From NCBI GenBank assembly GCA_964417885.1, contig CAYQKN010000090.1, positions 1-16,442 on the forward strand: a stretch of 16,442 nucleotides of DNA. The letters are read 5' to 3'. Below the pieces are notes generated by a model. It ran no database searches. It was not told the DNA's origin and saw only the letters and a program-made list of their open reading frames with translations. The position numbers were made by a program, and so were the translations under genes. Source of the stretch: UKL13-2 sp964417885 (GTDB taxonomy: Bacteria > Pseudomonadota > Gammaproteobacteria > Burkholderiales > Usitatibacteraceae). Positions 5,111 to 10,918 of this stretch are shown here, one piece after another; the stretch's first letter is position 1; each line of letters starts with the position of its first letter.

Positions 5111-5862
5111 GGGGTGCCCCACTTGGCTTTCAGGTACGCCTCGATGGTTGCGCGGTCGCCTGCGCCAACCACGCCCTCGTAGATCAGAAACTCCCCCAGC
5201 CAACCATCCCAACGCACCGAGTATGAGCCGTGACCGCCACCCGAATAATCCCACACATCCCCGATCTGCAACGGCCCACCGCCATTGAAATCATCATCAC
5301 CGGGGTCTATCGTTCCGCCCGCCACCCCATCCTTGTCCAGATGGCTAGACGCGCTATCGAAAACTGCCGTGTATTGGGTGGGGGTGTTCGCGGAAATGCC
5401 CGCGCCAGCGACCATCGACCCCGCATACATGCACAACTGTGAGCCGGTGTTCATGGCGATACCGGAACCCTGATGGTTAGTAATGTTCTGCCAACCGATC
5501 AGCGCCCGCAAAGTGGACGAATCCGTCGTGAGCGTGTCAGTTTGGCATACGAAAAAGTAGGTGCATTGGGTGGTCTGCGTCCACGCATCGTGCTTCAAAT
5601 ACGATCCGTTGCCGGGGGTGAAGTCGAGAACGTTCAACCCGTTCTGGGTTCGGGTGCCCGTTGTCGGCCCGCTTGGGTAGGTGGAGTCCAGGTCTTTCCC
5701 ATTCCCCGATAGGTCCGTCAGTAGCGTGACGTACCCGCCCGTGTCTGTGATTGTTCCCGTGTTCGACGCATCCCACCAGCCAGTCAACCCCGCGACGCTC
5801 GCAGGCGTCCACGGCGCTGATACCACGACTCCGGCACCAATGATTCCCAGATTCGTTGTCAC
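5107..5862 (-). CDS. LamG/concanavalin A-like lectin domain surface protein
   Basis: GTG at 5862 directly follows the preceding stop (TAA GTG), with GGAG about six bases upstream. The 251 residues are almost entirely one jelly-roll domain. It opens with a short hydrophobic head (LGIIGAGVVVSA). GLTGWWDASN and LTDLSGNGKDL are typical LamG openings. The end, LGEFLIYEGVVGAGDRATIE followed by AYLKAKWGTP, is the classic closing strand and helix of phage LamG-like proteins. Such domains bind carbohydrates and are displayed on virions. No enzyme residues are evident. It is coupled to the 53-residue peptide. Its place between capsid and lysis genes suggests a head-bound or otherwise accessory lectin rather than a full tail spike, since there is no long shaft. 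Confidence 0.78.
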   Translation of the reverse strand: MTTNLGIIGAGVVVSAPWTPASVAGLTGWWDASNTGTITDTGGYVTLLTDLSGNGKDLDSTYPSGPTTGTRTQNGLNVLDFTPGNGSYLKHDAWTQTTQCTYFFVCQTDTLTTDSSTLRALIGWQNITNHQGSGIAMNTGSQLCMYAGSMVAGAGISANTPTQYTAVFDSASSHLDKDGVAGGTIDPGDDDFNGGGPLQIGDVWDYSGGGHGSYSVRWDGWLGEFLIYEGVVGAGDRATIEAYLKAKWGTP

Positions 5863-6237
5863 TTAGGACTCCATATCTCCGGCGAGCAACCAACTATCGG
5901 AGTCAATTTTGACCAGCGTTGCACAAGAAAATTGTGCTCGTAGTTGCAAGCTAGGAGTGCCGACAACAGTCACCCCCGAATCTCCTGTGATAAACACTTG
6001 ACCTGCTCCATACTGAAATAGGTCAACTCGTGTTCCTGTCGGAAGAGACACATCAACTTCGGCAGGAACGGTCACCGTTACTGGAGTTGCGCTATCCAAG
6101 ATCACCATACGTCCAGCATCTCCAGCGACTAAAGTGTAGTCGGTATCTGTCTGAGTATTAAGTGACTGCGTAGCGGCGTAGATGTCAGCGGCTGATAGTC
6201 CAGGACCGCTCCCTTCACCAGAAACCCAAATCGACAC
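5863..6237 (-). CDS. Small beta-rich virion protein next to an assembly gap
   Basis: The frame runs from the N run to the stop at 5863. I choose GTG 6237 because the resulting N-terminus, MSIWVSGEGSGPG, matches the start of the 4607 gene, and because a GCCGATA element sits just across the gap. The frame is open further, so a start inside the gap remains possible. The body (about residues 25-120) has strands such as DTDYTLVAGDAGRMVILDSA, a VTVTVP segment, RVDLFQYGAGQVFITGD and SDSWLLAGDME. This 'ytl...D.G..v.l.sa..vtvtvP...G..v...q.GaGqv' pattern is a recurrent small domain in phage fibre and decoration proteins. The exact partner is unknown. The gene directly abuts the LamG gene. Confidence 0.6.
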   Translation of the reverse strand: MSIWVSGEGSGPGLSAADIYAATQSLNTQTDTDYTLVAGDAGRMVILDSATPVTVTVPAEVDVSLPTGTRVDLFQYGAGQVFITGDSGVTVVGTPSLQLRAQFSCATLVKIDSDSWLLAGDMES

Positions 6238-6246
6238 AACTGACTC

Positions 6247-6266
6247 NNNNNNNNNNNNNNNNNNNN
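6247..6266. other. Assembly gap (20 N) at a GCCGATA element
   Basis: Twenty N bases immediately follow GCCGAT on the coding strand. If the spacing rule of the other copies holds with the GTG at 6237, the true length would be about 26-29 bases. Confidence 0.95.
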
Positions 6267-6272
6267 ATCGGC
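6267..6272 (-). promoter_or_regulatory. Truncated GCCGATA element at the gap edge
   Basis: GCCGAT lies 11 bases after the beta-helix stop and is cut by the N run. It is intergenic, as for the best copies of the motif. Only six bases are visible. Confidence 0.35.
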
Positions 6273-6283
6273 TTTTGTCTGTC

Positions 6284-7063
6284 CTACCCCTTGAGGATCT
6301 TGGCAGGAGTTCCATCGTCGTCGTAGACATTCCCAACCGGAACGAGGTCGGAGTACGACGAGTTGTGCATAATCGCTCCGCCTGGGTACTTGATCTGATT
6401 GCGCCCGAAACGGTTGTTCTGAACCCGAATGAGATTCTTGTACGGGCCACCGCTTGTGACGTTGACGCTAACGGCTCCGCCGTCGATGAAGTTGTTCTCA
6501 ATCGTGAGATCGCTTGTTACTCCGGCGTCCTGGGTGACGATGACCGCTGCGTTATTTGCCCCGCTAATTGAATTGCCGCTAATACGAACACCACTTCCCG
6601 CCTGAACCATGATCGCGTCTGAATGCGACGGGCCTCCTGCTTGCGCTGGATCTGACGAATACGTGACAAAATCATGAAGCCAGGAATCATAAAGTTTCAC
6701 CCCACTGCCGTAGATGGTCATTCCGTCCGCCGTGCCCGACAGGTTGATCCTCCTGAAAATGCCTGCTTGGTTGACCTTGATCCCATCTTGTCGCACGTTG
6801 GGGAACTCAGGGACAATCGTGATGTCCTCGACCAAGTAGTTCGTCGCGACCGCGTGGACGATAGACAAAATGCCCTGCTGCCCACTCGTGATGGGCTTGC
6901 CGCCACGGAAGATGCTCTTGCGGCAGATGACGTTGGGAGCCTTGATGACGACGTTGCCATGAACGTCAAGACCCTCCACAATCTGTCCGGGAGTGGTGAT
7001 GACGAGATCCCCGTCCCATCGCTTGAGGGAAAGGTATCCAGTGTTACTTGCGTCGGGCCGCAT
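6284..7063 (-). CDS. Parallel beta-helix (pectate lyase-like) surface protein
   Basis: ATG at 7063 overlaps the previous stop as TGATG. The 259 residues show the repeating short strands and turns of a right-handed beta-helix: VVIKAPNVICRKSIF, LVEDITIVPEF, GIFRRINLSGT, GVKLYDSWLHDF, GVRISGNSISGANNAAVIVT, LTIENNFIDGG and LIRVQNNRFGRNQIKYPGG. HSDAIMVQAGS resembles the 'h.Dgi.v' turns of polysaccharide-acting beta-helix proteins. These folds serve in phage tailspikes and capsid-bound depolymerases. I cannot place catalytic residues. There is no obvious trimerisation domain at the C-terminus, so it may be a short display protein. It ends 11 bases before the truncated GCCGATA element. Confidence 0.75.
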   Translation of the reverse strand: MRPDASNTGYLSLKRWDGDLVITTPGQIVEGLDVHGNVVIKAPNVICRKSIFRGGKPITSGQQGILSIVHAVATNYLVEDITIVPEFPNVRQDGIKVNQAGIFRRINLSGTADGMTIYGSGVKLYDSWLHDFVTYSSDPAQAGGPSHSDAIMVQAGSGVRISGNSISGANNAAVIVTQDAGVTSDLTIENNFIDGGAVSVNVTSGGPYKNLIRVQNNRFGRNQIKYPGGAIMHNSSYSDLVPVGNVYDDDGTPAKILKG

Positions 7064-7515
7064 CAGGTATCTGTTCCTTCTCTAGAATCTGCTAAATGGT
7101 CAGCAACACGACGATCTATTCCCATCGAGTGCATGATGGCTTGCTGCTTGGGGATAAGGATAGAGTCCATCTCATTCTCTAGCCGAACCGCCCGCTTGTC
7201 CAAATCTTCAAAGCGTGTCGTCAAATGATGGATAGCCTCAAGTCCCAATTCCAACCGCTGAGAAATGTCGTAGAGACTCTTACCACCATTGGGTGTCATG
7301 AGAGTGTCAAGGAGACTTTGCACCGACATAGATGCCGTGTGCTCCGCGATGCGCGTCATCTCCGCTTGACGCTCCTCCTTCTTTGCCTGACTCCGCCGAT
7401 GAAGGCTTGAAATAGCCCGAGGAACAAGCCACACAGCAGAGACAAAGGCAAGGATCGCCGCTGCAATGATTCCCACATCAGAGGCAATCTCTGTGCCAGG
7501 AATCACCCCCAACAT
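7063..7515 (-). CDS. Membrane protein with N-terminal helix and long cytoplasmic coiled coil
   Basis: From ATG 7515 the product is 150 residues. Residues 15-35 form one transmembrane helix (VGIIAAAILAFVSAVWLVPR). A basic stretch with RRSQAKKEERQ follows, then a long helical region (ISQRLELGLEAIHHLTTRFE to VRLENEM), probably a coiled coil. The topology resembles small phage membrane proteins of the DUF2746 or single-pass holin type, but I cannot confirm a family. The start is uncertain: TTG 7527, ATG 7515 and GTG 7506 are all in frame. Only weak ribosome sites precede them, whereas a strong one serves a short leader ORF that overlaps the start. GTG 7506 would make a GTGA overlap with the leader stop. 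Confidence 0.6.
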   Translation of the reverse strand: MLGVIPGTEIASDVGIIAAAILAFVSAVWLVPRAISSLHRRSQAKKEERQAEMTRIAEHTASMSVQSLLDTLMTPNGGKSLYDISQRLELGLEAIHHLTTRFEDLDKRAVRLENEMDSILIPKQQAIMHSMGIDRRVADHLADSREGTDT

Positions 7516-7562
7516 ACGGGCCTGCAACCATTTTCGAGAACAACCGACATCTGTAGATTCAT
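7503..7562 (-). CDS. 19-codon leader ORF overlapping the membrane-protein start
   Basis: ATG at 7562 has a perfect GGAGG (7568-7572) five bases upstream and lies 43 bases from the GCCGATA element, matching other confirmed starts. It encodes MNLQMSVVLENGCRPVCWG and stops at 7503, overlapping the GTG at 7506 of the next frame. It may deliver ribosomes to the membrane-protein gene by coupling, or the true gene may start here with an indel. Its coding status rests on spacing and ribosome site. Confidence 0.45.
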   Translation of the reverse strand: MNLQMSVVLENGCRPVCWG

Positions 7563-7585
7563 ACGTGCCTCCAACCAGGAAAGAC

Positions 7586-7605
7586 GCTCTCTACCTAATA
7601 TCGGC
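7586..7605 (-). promoter_or_regulatory. GCCGATA start-associated element (membrane protein)
   Basis: The coding strand reads GCCGATATTAGGTAGAGAGC, with its first G 43 bases before the ATG at 7562. Just upstream (7612-7634) are two overlapping, mutually exclusive short stems, CGTGAG/CTCACG and GCCGT/ACGGC. Confidence 0.6.
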
Positions 7606-7662
7606 ATTTCAGCCGTGAGACGGCACTACTCACGAAACTAGAATAGAGCGCCCAAGACAGGA

Positions 7663-7950
7663 CTACACACCCTGATACAAGCAGTACACATCCTGAGTGT
7701 CTGCGGAGACGACGGCATACAGCACGTCCTCAGACTGAACATCCACGGAGATAGAAGAACCTGCCGCAAGTTCGTACCCATAAGCAGAATCCGTGACGCC
7801 TGGACCGCCGAGAAACACAGAGACGCCGCCGGTTGGATTCTGGATGAGGACAGTGTGGGCATAGTCGCCCAACTCCCGAACAGAGTCCGTAGCCGAGGAC
7901 ACCTGAGTTGCATCAGTTCCTACTGACACGGTTGCATGAGCAATAGCCAC
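7663..7950 (-). CDS. Small beta-rich virion protein
   Basis: I choose GTG 7950 because GGAGG lies six bases upstream and the GCCGATA element lies 41 bases upstream. ATG 7956 abuts the GGAGG directly and is unlikely. The 95-residue product MAIAHATVSVGTDATQVSSA is all beta: HTVLIQNPTGGVSVFLGGPG, VTDSAYGYELAAGSSISVDV and SEDVLYAVVSADTQDVYCLY. This 'l.NptG..v.lGg.gVt...gy.L..g.s..v....d.LYavs' pattern recurs in small phage structural proteins, often near capsid or fibre genes. It follows the capsid terminator and leads the accessory block. A head-decoration role is plausible but not shown. Confidence 0.65.
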   Translation of the reverse strand: MAIAHATVSVGTDATQVSSATDSVRELGDYAHTVLIQNPTGGVSVFLGGPGVTDSAYGYELAAGSSISVDVQSEDVLYAVVSADTQDVYCLYQGV

Positions 7951-7970
7951 GATCATCCTCCACAAAGTAA

Positions 7971-7991
7971 GTCTCTACTTGGAATATCGGC
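7971..7991 (-). promoter_or_regulatory. GCCGATA start-associated element (7950 gene)
   Basis: On the coding strand GCCGATATTCC is followed by AAGTAGAGAC. The first G lies 41 bases before the GTG at 7950 and 15 bases after the terminator stem. Confidence 0.6.
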
Positions 7992-8000
7992 ATTCAGGGC

Positions 8001-8039
8001 AAAAGGAAAGAGGGAGTGGGGGTTACCCACTCCCTCTTT
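8001..8039 (-). terminator. Strong hairpin terminator after the major capsid gene
   Basis: A perfect 14-bp stem (8026-8039 with 8007-8020) closes a five-base loop, 17 bases downstream of the capsid stop. On the coding strand it is followed by CCTTTTG, a short T tract. It would end or thin out transcripts after the capsid gene and protect the capsid mRNA 3' end. Confidence 0.8.
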
Positions 8040-8056
8040 ATCCTTGTCGGGACAGA

Positions 8057-9089
8057 CTAGCTAACGTCTGCAACAACCCAGTTGTCTGAGTTAGTCACTC
8101 GGGGTACGAGGTTCCACTCAATCAGGTACTGGCGAGCCGACGGATCTTTCTCTTTCCAGGTCTTCGCGAACTTGCCCGTGAAGCCTGAAGGAGCCTCGTC
8201 GTCAGCCGCAGGGCCATTGACAAGTTCGATCGGGCGGTTGGTGGTGAAGTCGCCGATGAACACACTGTCGTCGGGGACGAACGAAGTCTCGCTGCCTCCG
8301 GTGACGGGGGTGTAAACCTGCTCGACGGTCTGCCAATCCAAGCCCATGAAACCTGGGAGCATCCCCGTGGCGTAGAACTCGTCCTTCATCCGGTCGCTCA
8401 GAAGAGTGCCGCCCATGAAAGTCGTCGCTACGCCAGTGGCTGCGAAGGAGTCAAAGATCTTGGAAACAGTGGTTTCGTTGGCGTACGCACGATTCGCCTT
8501 CACGCCAGCATCAGCCTGAATGACACGCTTCCACGTGCGGATGTCGTCCACAATTTGAGCCGGAGTGGCAGTGGCCCATGCGGTCCCTGCACTTGGCTGG
8601 TGTGTGGCTGCCATGCCATAGTCAATGTCAACCTCGTACCCGTCAGGNNNNNNNNNNCGTGGTCGTGATCTGGCCTTCAAGTGCGCGCCACAGCGCCCAC
8701 TCAGCGAAGACATCAAACCGAACATTGAGATCGGCGATCTCGCGAACGACGGCCTTCTCAGCGTTGGTACGAGCAAGTTCTCCTGGCTCGCGGACCCAAT
8801 GCAGAGTCGTCGGTTCAAAGACCTTCTTCTCGCGAAGGTAGATGAAGCCGGTCGAGACCGTCCTGCGCGACTGGCGCGCCACGACGTTCGCCTCGGAGTT
8901 CGGCACGTTCGGCTGCGCGATGTTGCGCTGGCCTTCAATGACGTCCCACGAGATTGTCGGGAAGGGGTGAGAGTCCTGTGGAACTTCGTTCAGCAGGACA
9001 AGATTTTGAGGTGTGGTCAGCTTCTCAACCACTCCCCGAAGAACCTGTGGCTCAAAGAGCGAAATATCAGGCAAGGAAGTCGCCTCCAT
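8057..9089 (-). CDS. Major capsid protein, lambda gpE family (contains a 10-N gap)
   Basis: The N-terminal part (9089-8658, 144 codons) begins MEATSLPDISLFEPQVLRGV and includes NEVPQDSHPFPTISWDVIEG and VFAEWALWRALEGQITTT. The C-terminal part (8647-8057, 196 residues) begins PDGYEVDIDYGM. It holds the typical gpE tail region: ANRAYANETTVSKIFDSF, TGMLPGFMGLDWQTVEQVY, DDSVFIGDFTTNRPIELVNG and KDPSARQYLIEWNLVPRV. The protein forms the icosahedral shell by the HK97-type fold. The two halves are in different frames only because the N run is 10 long; both flanks end on codon boundaries, so the real gap is a multiple of three. At 340 residues plus a few missing, it matches lambda gpE (341). The start is either ATG 9089 or TTG 9074. 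The latter has GGAGG eight bases upstream, inside the ORF. Confidence 0.9.
8648..8657. other. Assembly gap (10 N) in the capsid gene
   Basis: Ten N bases split the capsid frame between QITTT and PDGY. The flanking codon phase and the typical gpE sequence suggest only a few codons are missing. Confidence 0.95.
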
Positions 9090-9095
9090 AGCTAT

Positions 9096-9113
9096 GAGGG
9101 GATGTTGCCCCTC
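9096..9113 (-). promoter_or_regulatory. Hairpin just upstream of the capsid start
   Basis: GAGGGG pairs with CCCCTC around a six-base loop and ends seven bases before ATG 9089. The only ribosome-site-like purine tract upstream of the ATG is inside this stem. It could modulate or position initiation. Confidence 0.4.
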
Positions 9114-9203
9114 GGTCGGGTTGCGTGGCCTGCTACGTGACGAAGCTGGCCTTGCTTATTAGGTATTTACTTGTTGGTGAGTCGCGCTAGGAAGCGAGAC
9201 CCG

Positions 9204-9242
9204 TAGAGGGGAGGGCGGTCGTGAGAAACGTCCTCCCCTCTA
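9204..9242 (-). terminator. Long hairpin between decoration and capsid genes
   Basis: A perfect 11-bp stem (TAGAGGGGAGG with CCTCCCCTCTA) around a 17-base loop starts nine bases after the decoration-gene stop. No T tract follows on the coding strand. It may be an mRNA-processing or stability element, or a weak terminator. A smaller imperfect stem lies at 9181-9200. No ORF or other clear signal is visible in the rest of 9090-9250. Confidence 0.5.
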
Positions 9243-9250
9243 GGTCGTAG

Positions 9251-9652
9251 CTAGAAGATGAACACGTCCAAGCCGGTATGCTGACGTGCGTTCAGATCAG
9301 TGATGGCGTAGGAGTCTGCGCCCGAAAGCACCGACTTCTTCAGCACACCAGCGATCACGATATTGGCAAAAACGGGAGCAGCGTTTGCATCGGAACCGGT
9401 GTCAACCGACTGACGAAGAACGCCAACCGCCGTTTCGGTGCCGTCACTGAGACTGTTGTTGTACGCGGAGTACAGCTTGGTGGCTGTGACCTGACCAAGA
9501 ACTCGTCCTGCCAGGAGAACTCCCTGACCAGGAGTGAGCTTGACTCCACGCTGGATGATGGACGCTGGACTTGAGGCAATTTCAGTATCGACCCCGAGCG
9601 CACCTTCAGTGTAGGTGGGCGCGGCGTTGACGTTGCCAACGTATTCGACCAT
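9251..9652 (-). CDS. Head decoration protein, lambda gpD family
   Basis: The ATG at 9652 follows the protease stop by six bases, and an AGGGG in the protease end could serve as ribosome site. The 133-residue protein has the gpD-like order: a disordered N-terminus, then GVKLTPGQGVLLAGRVLGQV with lysine-containing TATKLYSAYNN, GTETAVGVLRQSVDTG and the closing ANIVIAGVLKKSVLSG with ADSYAITDLNAR. Lambda D is 110 residues, so this one is slightly longer. gpD trimers bind the threefold points of the expanded capsid and stabilise it. Position directly before a gpE-type capsid gene supports the call strongly. Confidence 0.88.
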   Translation of the reverse strand: MVEYVGNVNAAPTYTEGALGVDTEIASSPASIIQRGVKLTPGQGVLLAGRVLGQVTATKLYSAYNNSLSDGTETAVGVLRQSVDTGSDANAAPVFANIVIAGVLKKSVLSGADSYAITDLNARQHTGLDVFIF

Positions 9653-9658
9653 GTGTGG

Positions 9659-10303
9659 TTACTTCCCCTCGGTGGTGTTAAAGCCTGCTGCTTGCACGGG
9701 GCCACCGTCGGCAGTCAGACGAGCGATTTCTTGAGCGATGTCGGTTTCCTGCGAATCAAGATCGGAATCCTGCACCCCTTGCCCTTCCTCTGCGCTCAAA
9801 GAGACGAGAGGCTGCTCAGGAACAAGGCGATCGAACATCTCCTTATTGGACAGACGAAGCTCCAACATGGCATCGCGCTGGGCGGGAAGGATTCGGCCCT
9901 CAGTCACAAGAGCTTCAACTTCAGAAAGGGCCAGAGCCTCTTCTGCTTCCTTGACCGTCGCACTCAACGCGATGTTCTCTTCGACAACATCCGCAATCTT
10001 GGAGAGGATGGCATCTGCTTCAAGGGTCTGACCCTCAGACAGTTCCACAACACCAGACTCCGTCAGCGCCGATGAAAGCTTGACGAGAAGCTCAGATGAA
10101 GGCTTGAGCACCTCAACCTCAGCAACCAACGCCTCGTTTGAACTGGTCAACTCTGCGACCTGTTCAGTGAGGGCGACGATCGAGTCGGCTTCAGGAGCCG
10201 AACTCAGTTCCGCCTCGACCTTTTCCAGCTTGGCTTGCATCGCTGGAACATCGACTTGGTGGCTAAGCTTTAGCTCAGTGAGCAATTCATTCAAGGTAGC
10301 CAC
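9659..10303 (-). CDS. Nested scaffold protein from an internal in-frame start
   Basis: GTG at 10303 is codon 206 of the protease-scaffold gene. AAGGAGGAG at 10310-10318 ends in a near-perfect anti-16S tract, with AGGAGG eight bases from the GTG. The product, 214 residues, starts MATLNELLTELKLSHQVDVP and consists of heptad-rich acidic helices (VPAMQAKLEKVEAELSSAPE, EQVAELTSSNEALVAEVEVL). It ends in a region typical of scaffold C-termini that contact the capsid protein. Such nested scaffolds are known in lambda and Mu, where the short form is made in excess over the protease fusion. Translation from this site is inferred. Confidence 0.65.
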   Translation of the reverse strand: MATLNELLTELKLSHQVDVPAMQAKLEKVEAELSSAPEADSIVALTEQVAELTSSNEALVAEVEVLKPSSELLVKLSSALTESGVVELSEGQTLEADAILSKIADVVEENIALSATVKEAEEALALSEVEALVTEGRILPAQRDAMLELRLSNKEMFDRLVPEQPLVSLSAEEGQGVQDSDLDSQETDIAQEIARLTADGGPVQAAGFNTTEGK

Positions 10304-10918
10304 GCGAGGCTCCTCCTTACGTTGGGTACTGGTTGATTCCTCCACCGCTTCCGGTGTTAGTACAACCACTTCATTACTTGTATCGGCAGAAGCCGCAACA
10401 ATTTCTTCATACTCTTCAAGGCCGGTAACGTAAGGCCGGTTCGTCACGCACACATGCAAAAGAGCAGGACCAACAGGCTCACCTGTCGTCGTGTCCTTGT
10501 AGTTGGTGCTCAAGAAAGCCGAAGCCCCGAGAAGGGTGGAGCCCAACTTGTCGGCACGGGTTGAATCGCGCGCGTCAATGATCGCGTACACCTTGCCGTC
10601 AGACTCTTCAATGCCCACAACTTCCCCGATGTTGCGGTCAGGATCTTCCGAGTGACGGTTGTTAGAATCAGCCAACGGAACCTGAACGATGTCGCACACA
10701 CCGGCATCGAAATTCTTCTTCAACGCCGACACAAACTCGTCGTCAACTTCGATCTTGCCTCCGGACACGCCGGGATAGATAAGCGTCCCCTTGTTGAGAA
10801 TGTGTTTCTTGAAAAGACGAGAGGAAGATGTCCGCTGACGCGGGGTCAACTCGATGAAGCCTTCACCGTCTTCCTCTCGTGAACGGGAGGGAACAATGAC
10901 ATGAGACATACCAGTCAC
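9659..10918 (-). CDS. Mu I-type prohead protease fused to coiled-coil scaffold
   Basis: GTG at 10918 overlaps the preceding stop as GTGA; ATG 10909 is an alternative. The N-terminal 175 residues match the Mu I/herpes assemblin-like protease family. Signature segments are GTLIYPGVSGGKIEVDDEF, PLADSNNRHSEDPDRNIGEV with the likely catalytic His89, and STLLGASAFLSTNY with candidate Ser133. LHVCVTNRPYVTGLEEYEEI closes the domain. A Ser/Glu/Thr linker (about 175-205) leads to a 214-residue acidic, coiled-coil scaffold domain (residues 206-419). The protease cleaves itself and the scaffold during head maturation. A strong ribosome site before Val206 would allow the scaffold to be made alone, as with Mu I/Z and lambda C/Nu3. 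Confidence 0.88.
   Translation of the reverse strand: MTGMSHVIVPSRSREEDGEGFIELTPRQRTSSSRLFKKHILNKGTLIYPGVSGGKIEVDDEFVSALKKNFDAGVCDIVQVPLADSNNRHSEDPDRNIGEVVGIEESDGKVYAIIDARDSTRADKLGSTLLGASAFLSTNYKDTTTGEPVGPALLHVCVTNRPYVTGLEEYEEIVAASADTSNEVVVLTPEAVEESTSTQRKEEPRVATLNELLTELKLSHQVDVPAMQAKLEKVEAELSSAPEADSIVALTEQVAELTSSNEALVAEVEVLKPSSELLVKLSSALTESGVVELSEGQTLEADAILSKIADVVEENIALSATVKEAEEALALSEVEALVTEGRILPAQRDAMLELRLSNKEMFDRLVPEQPLVSLSAEEGQGVQDSDLDSQETDIAQEIARLTADGGPVQAAGFNTTEGK
10310..10318 (-). promoter_or_regulatory. Internal ribosome-binding site for the scaffold
   Basis: AAGGAGGAG on the coding strand is the strongest ribosome site seen in the head module and lies in the middle of a gene, eight bases before an in-frame GTG. 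Confidence 0.65.

Noticed and set aside
5110..5254. Longer start (5254) for the 53-residue ORF
   Set aside because: The extension lies wholly inside the well-supported LamG gene in another frame, and the GTGA overlap at 5110 explains the start better.
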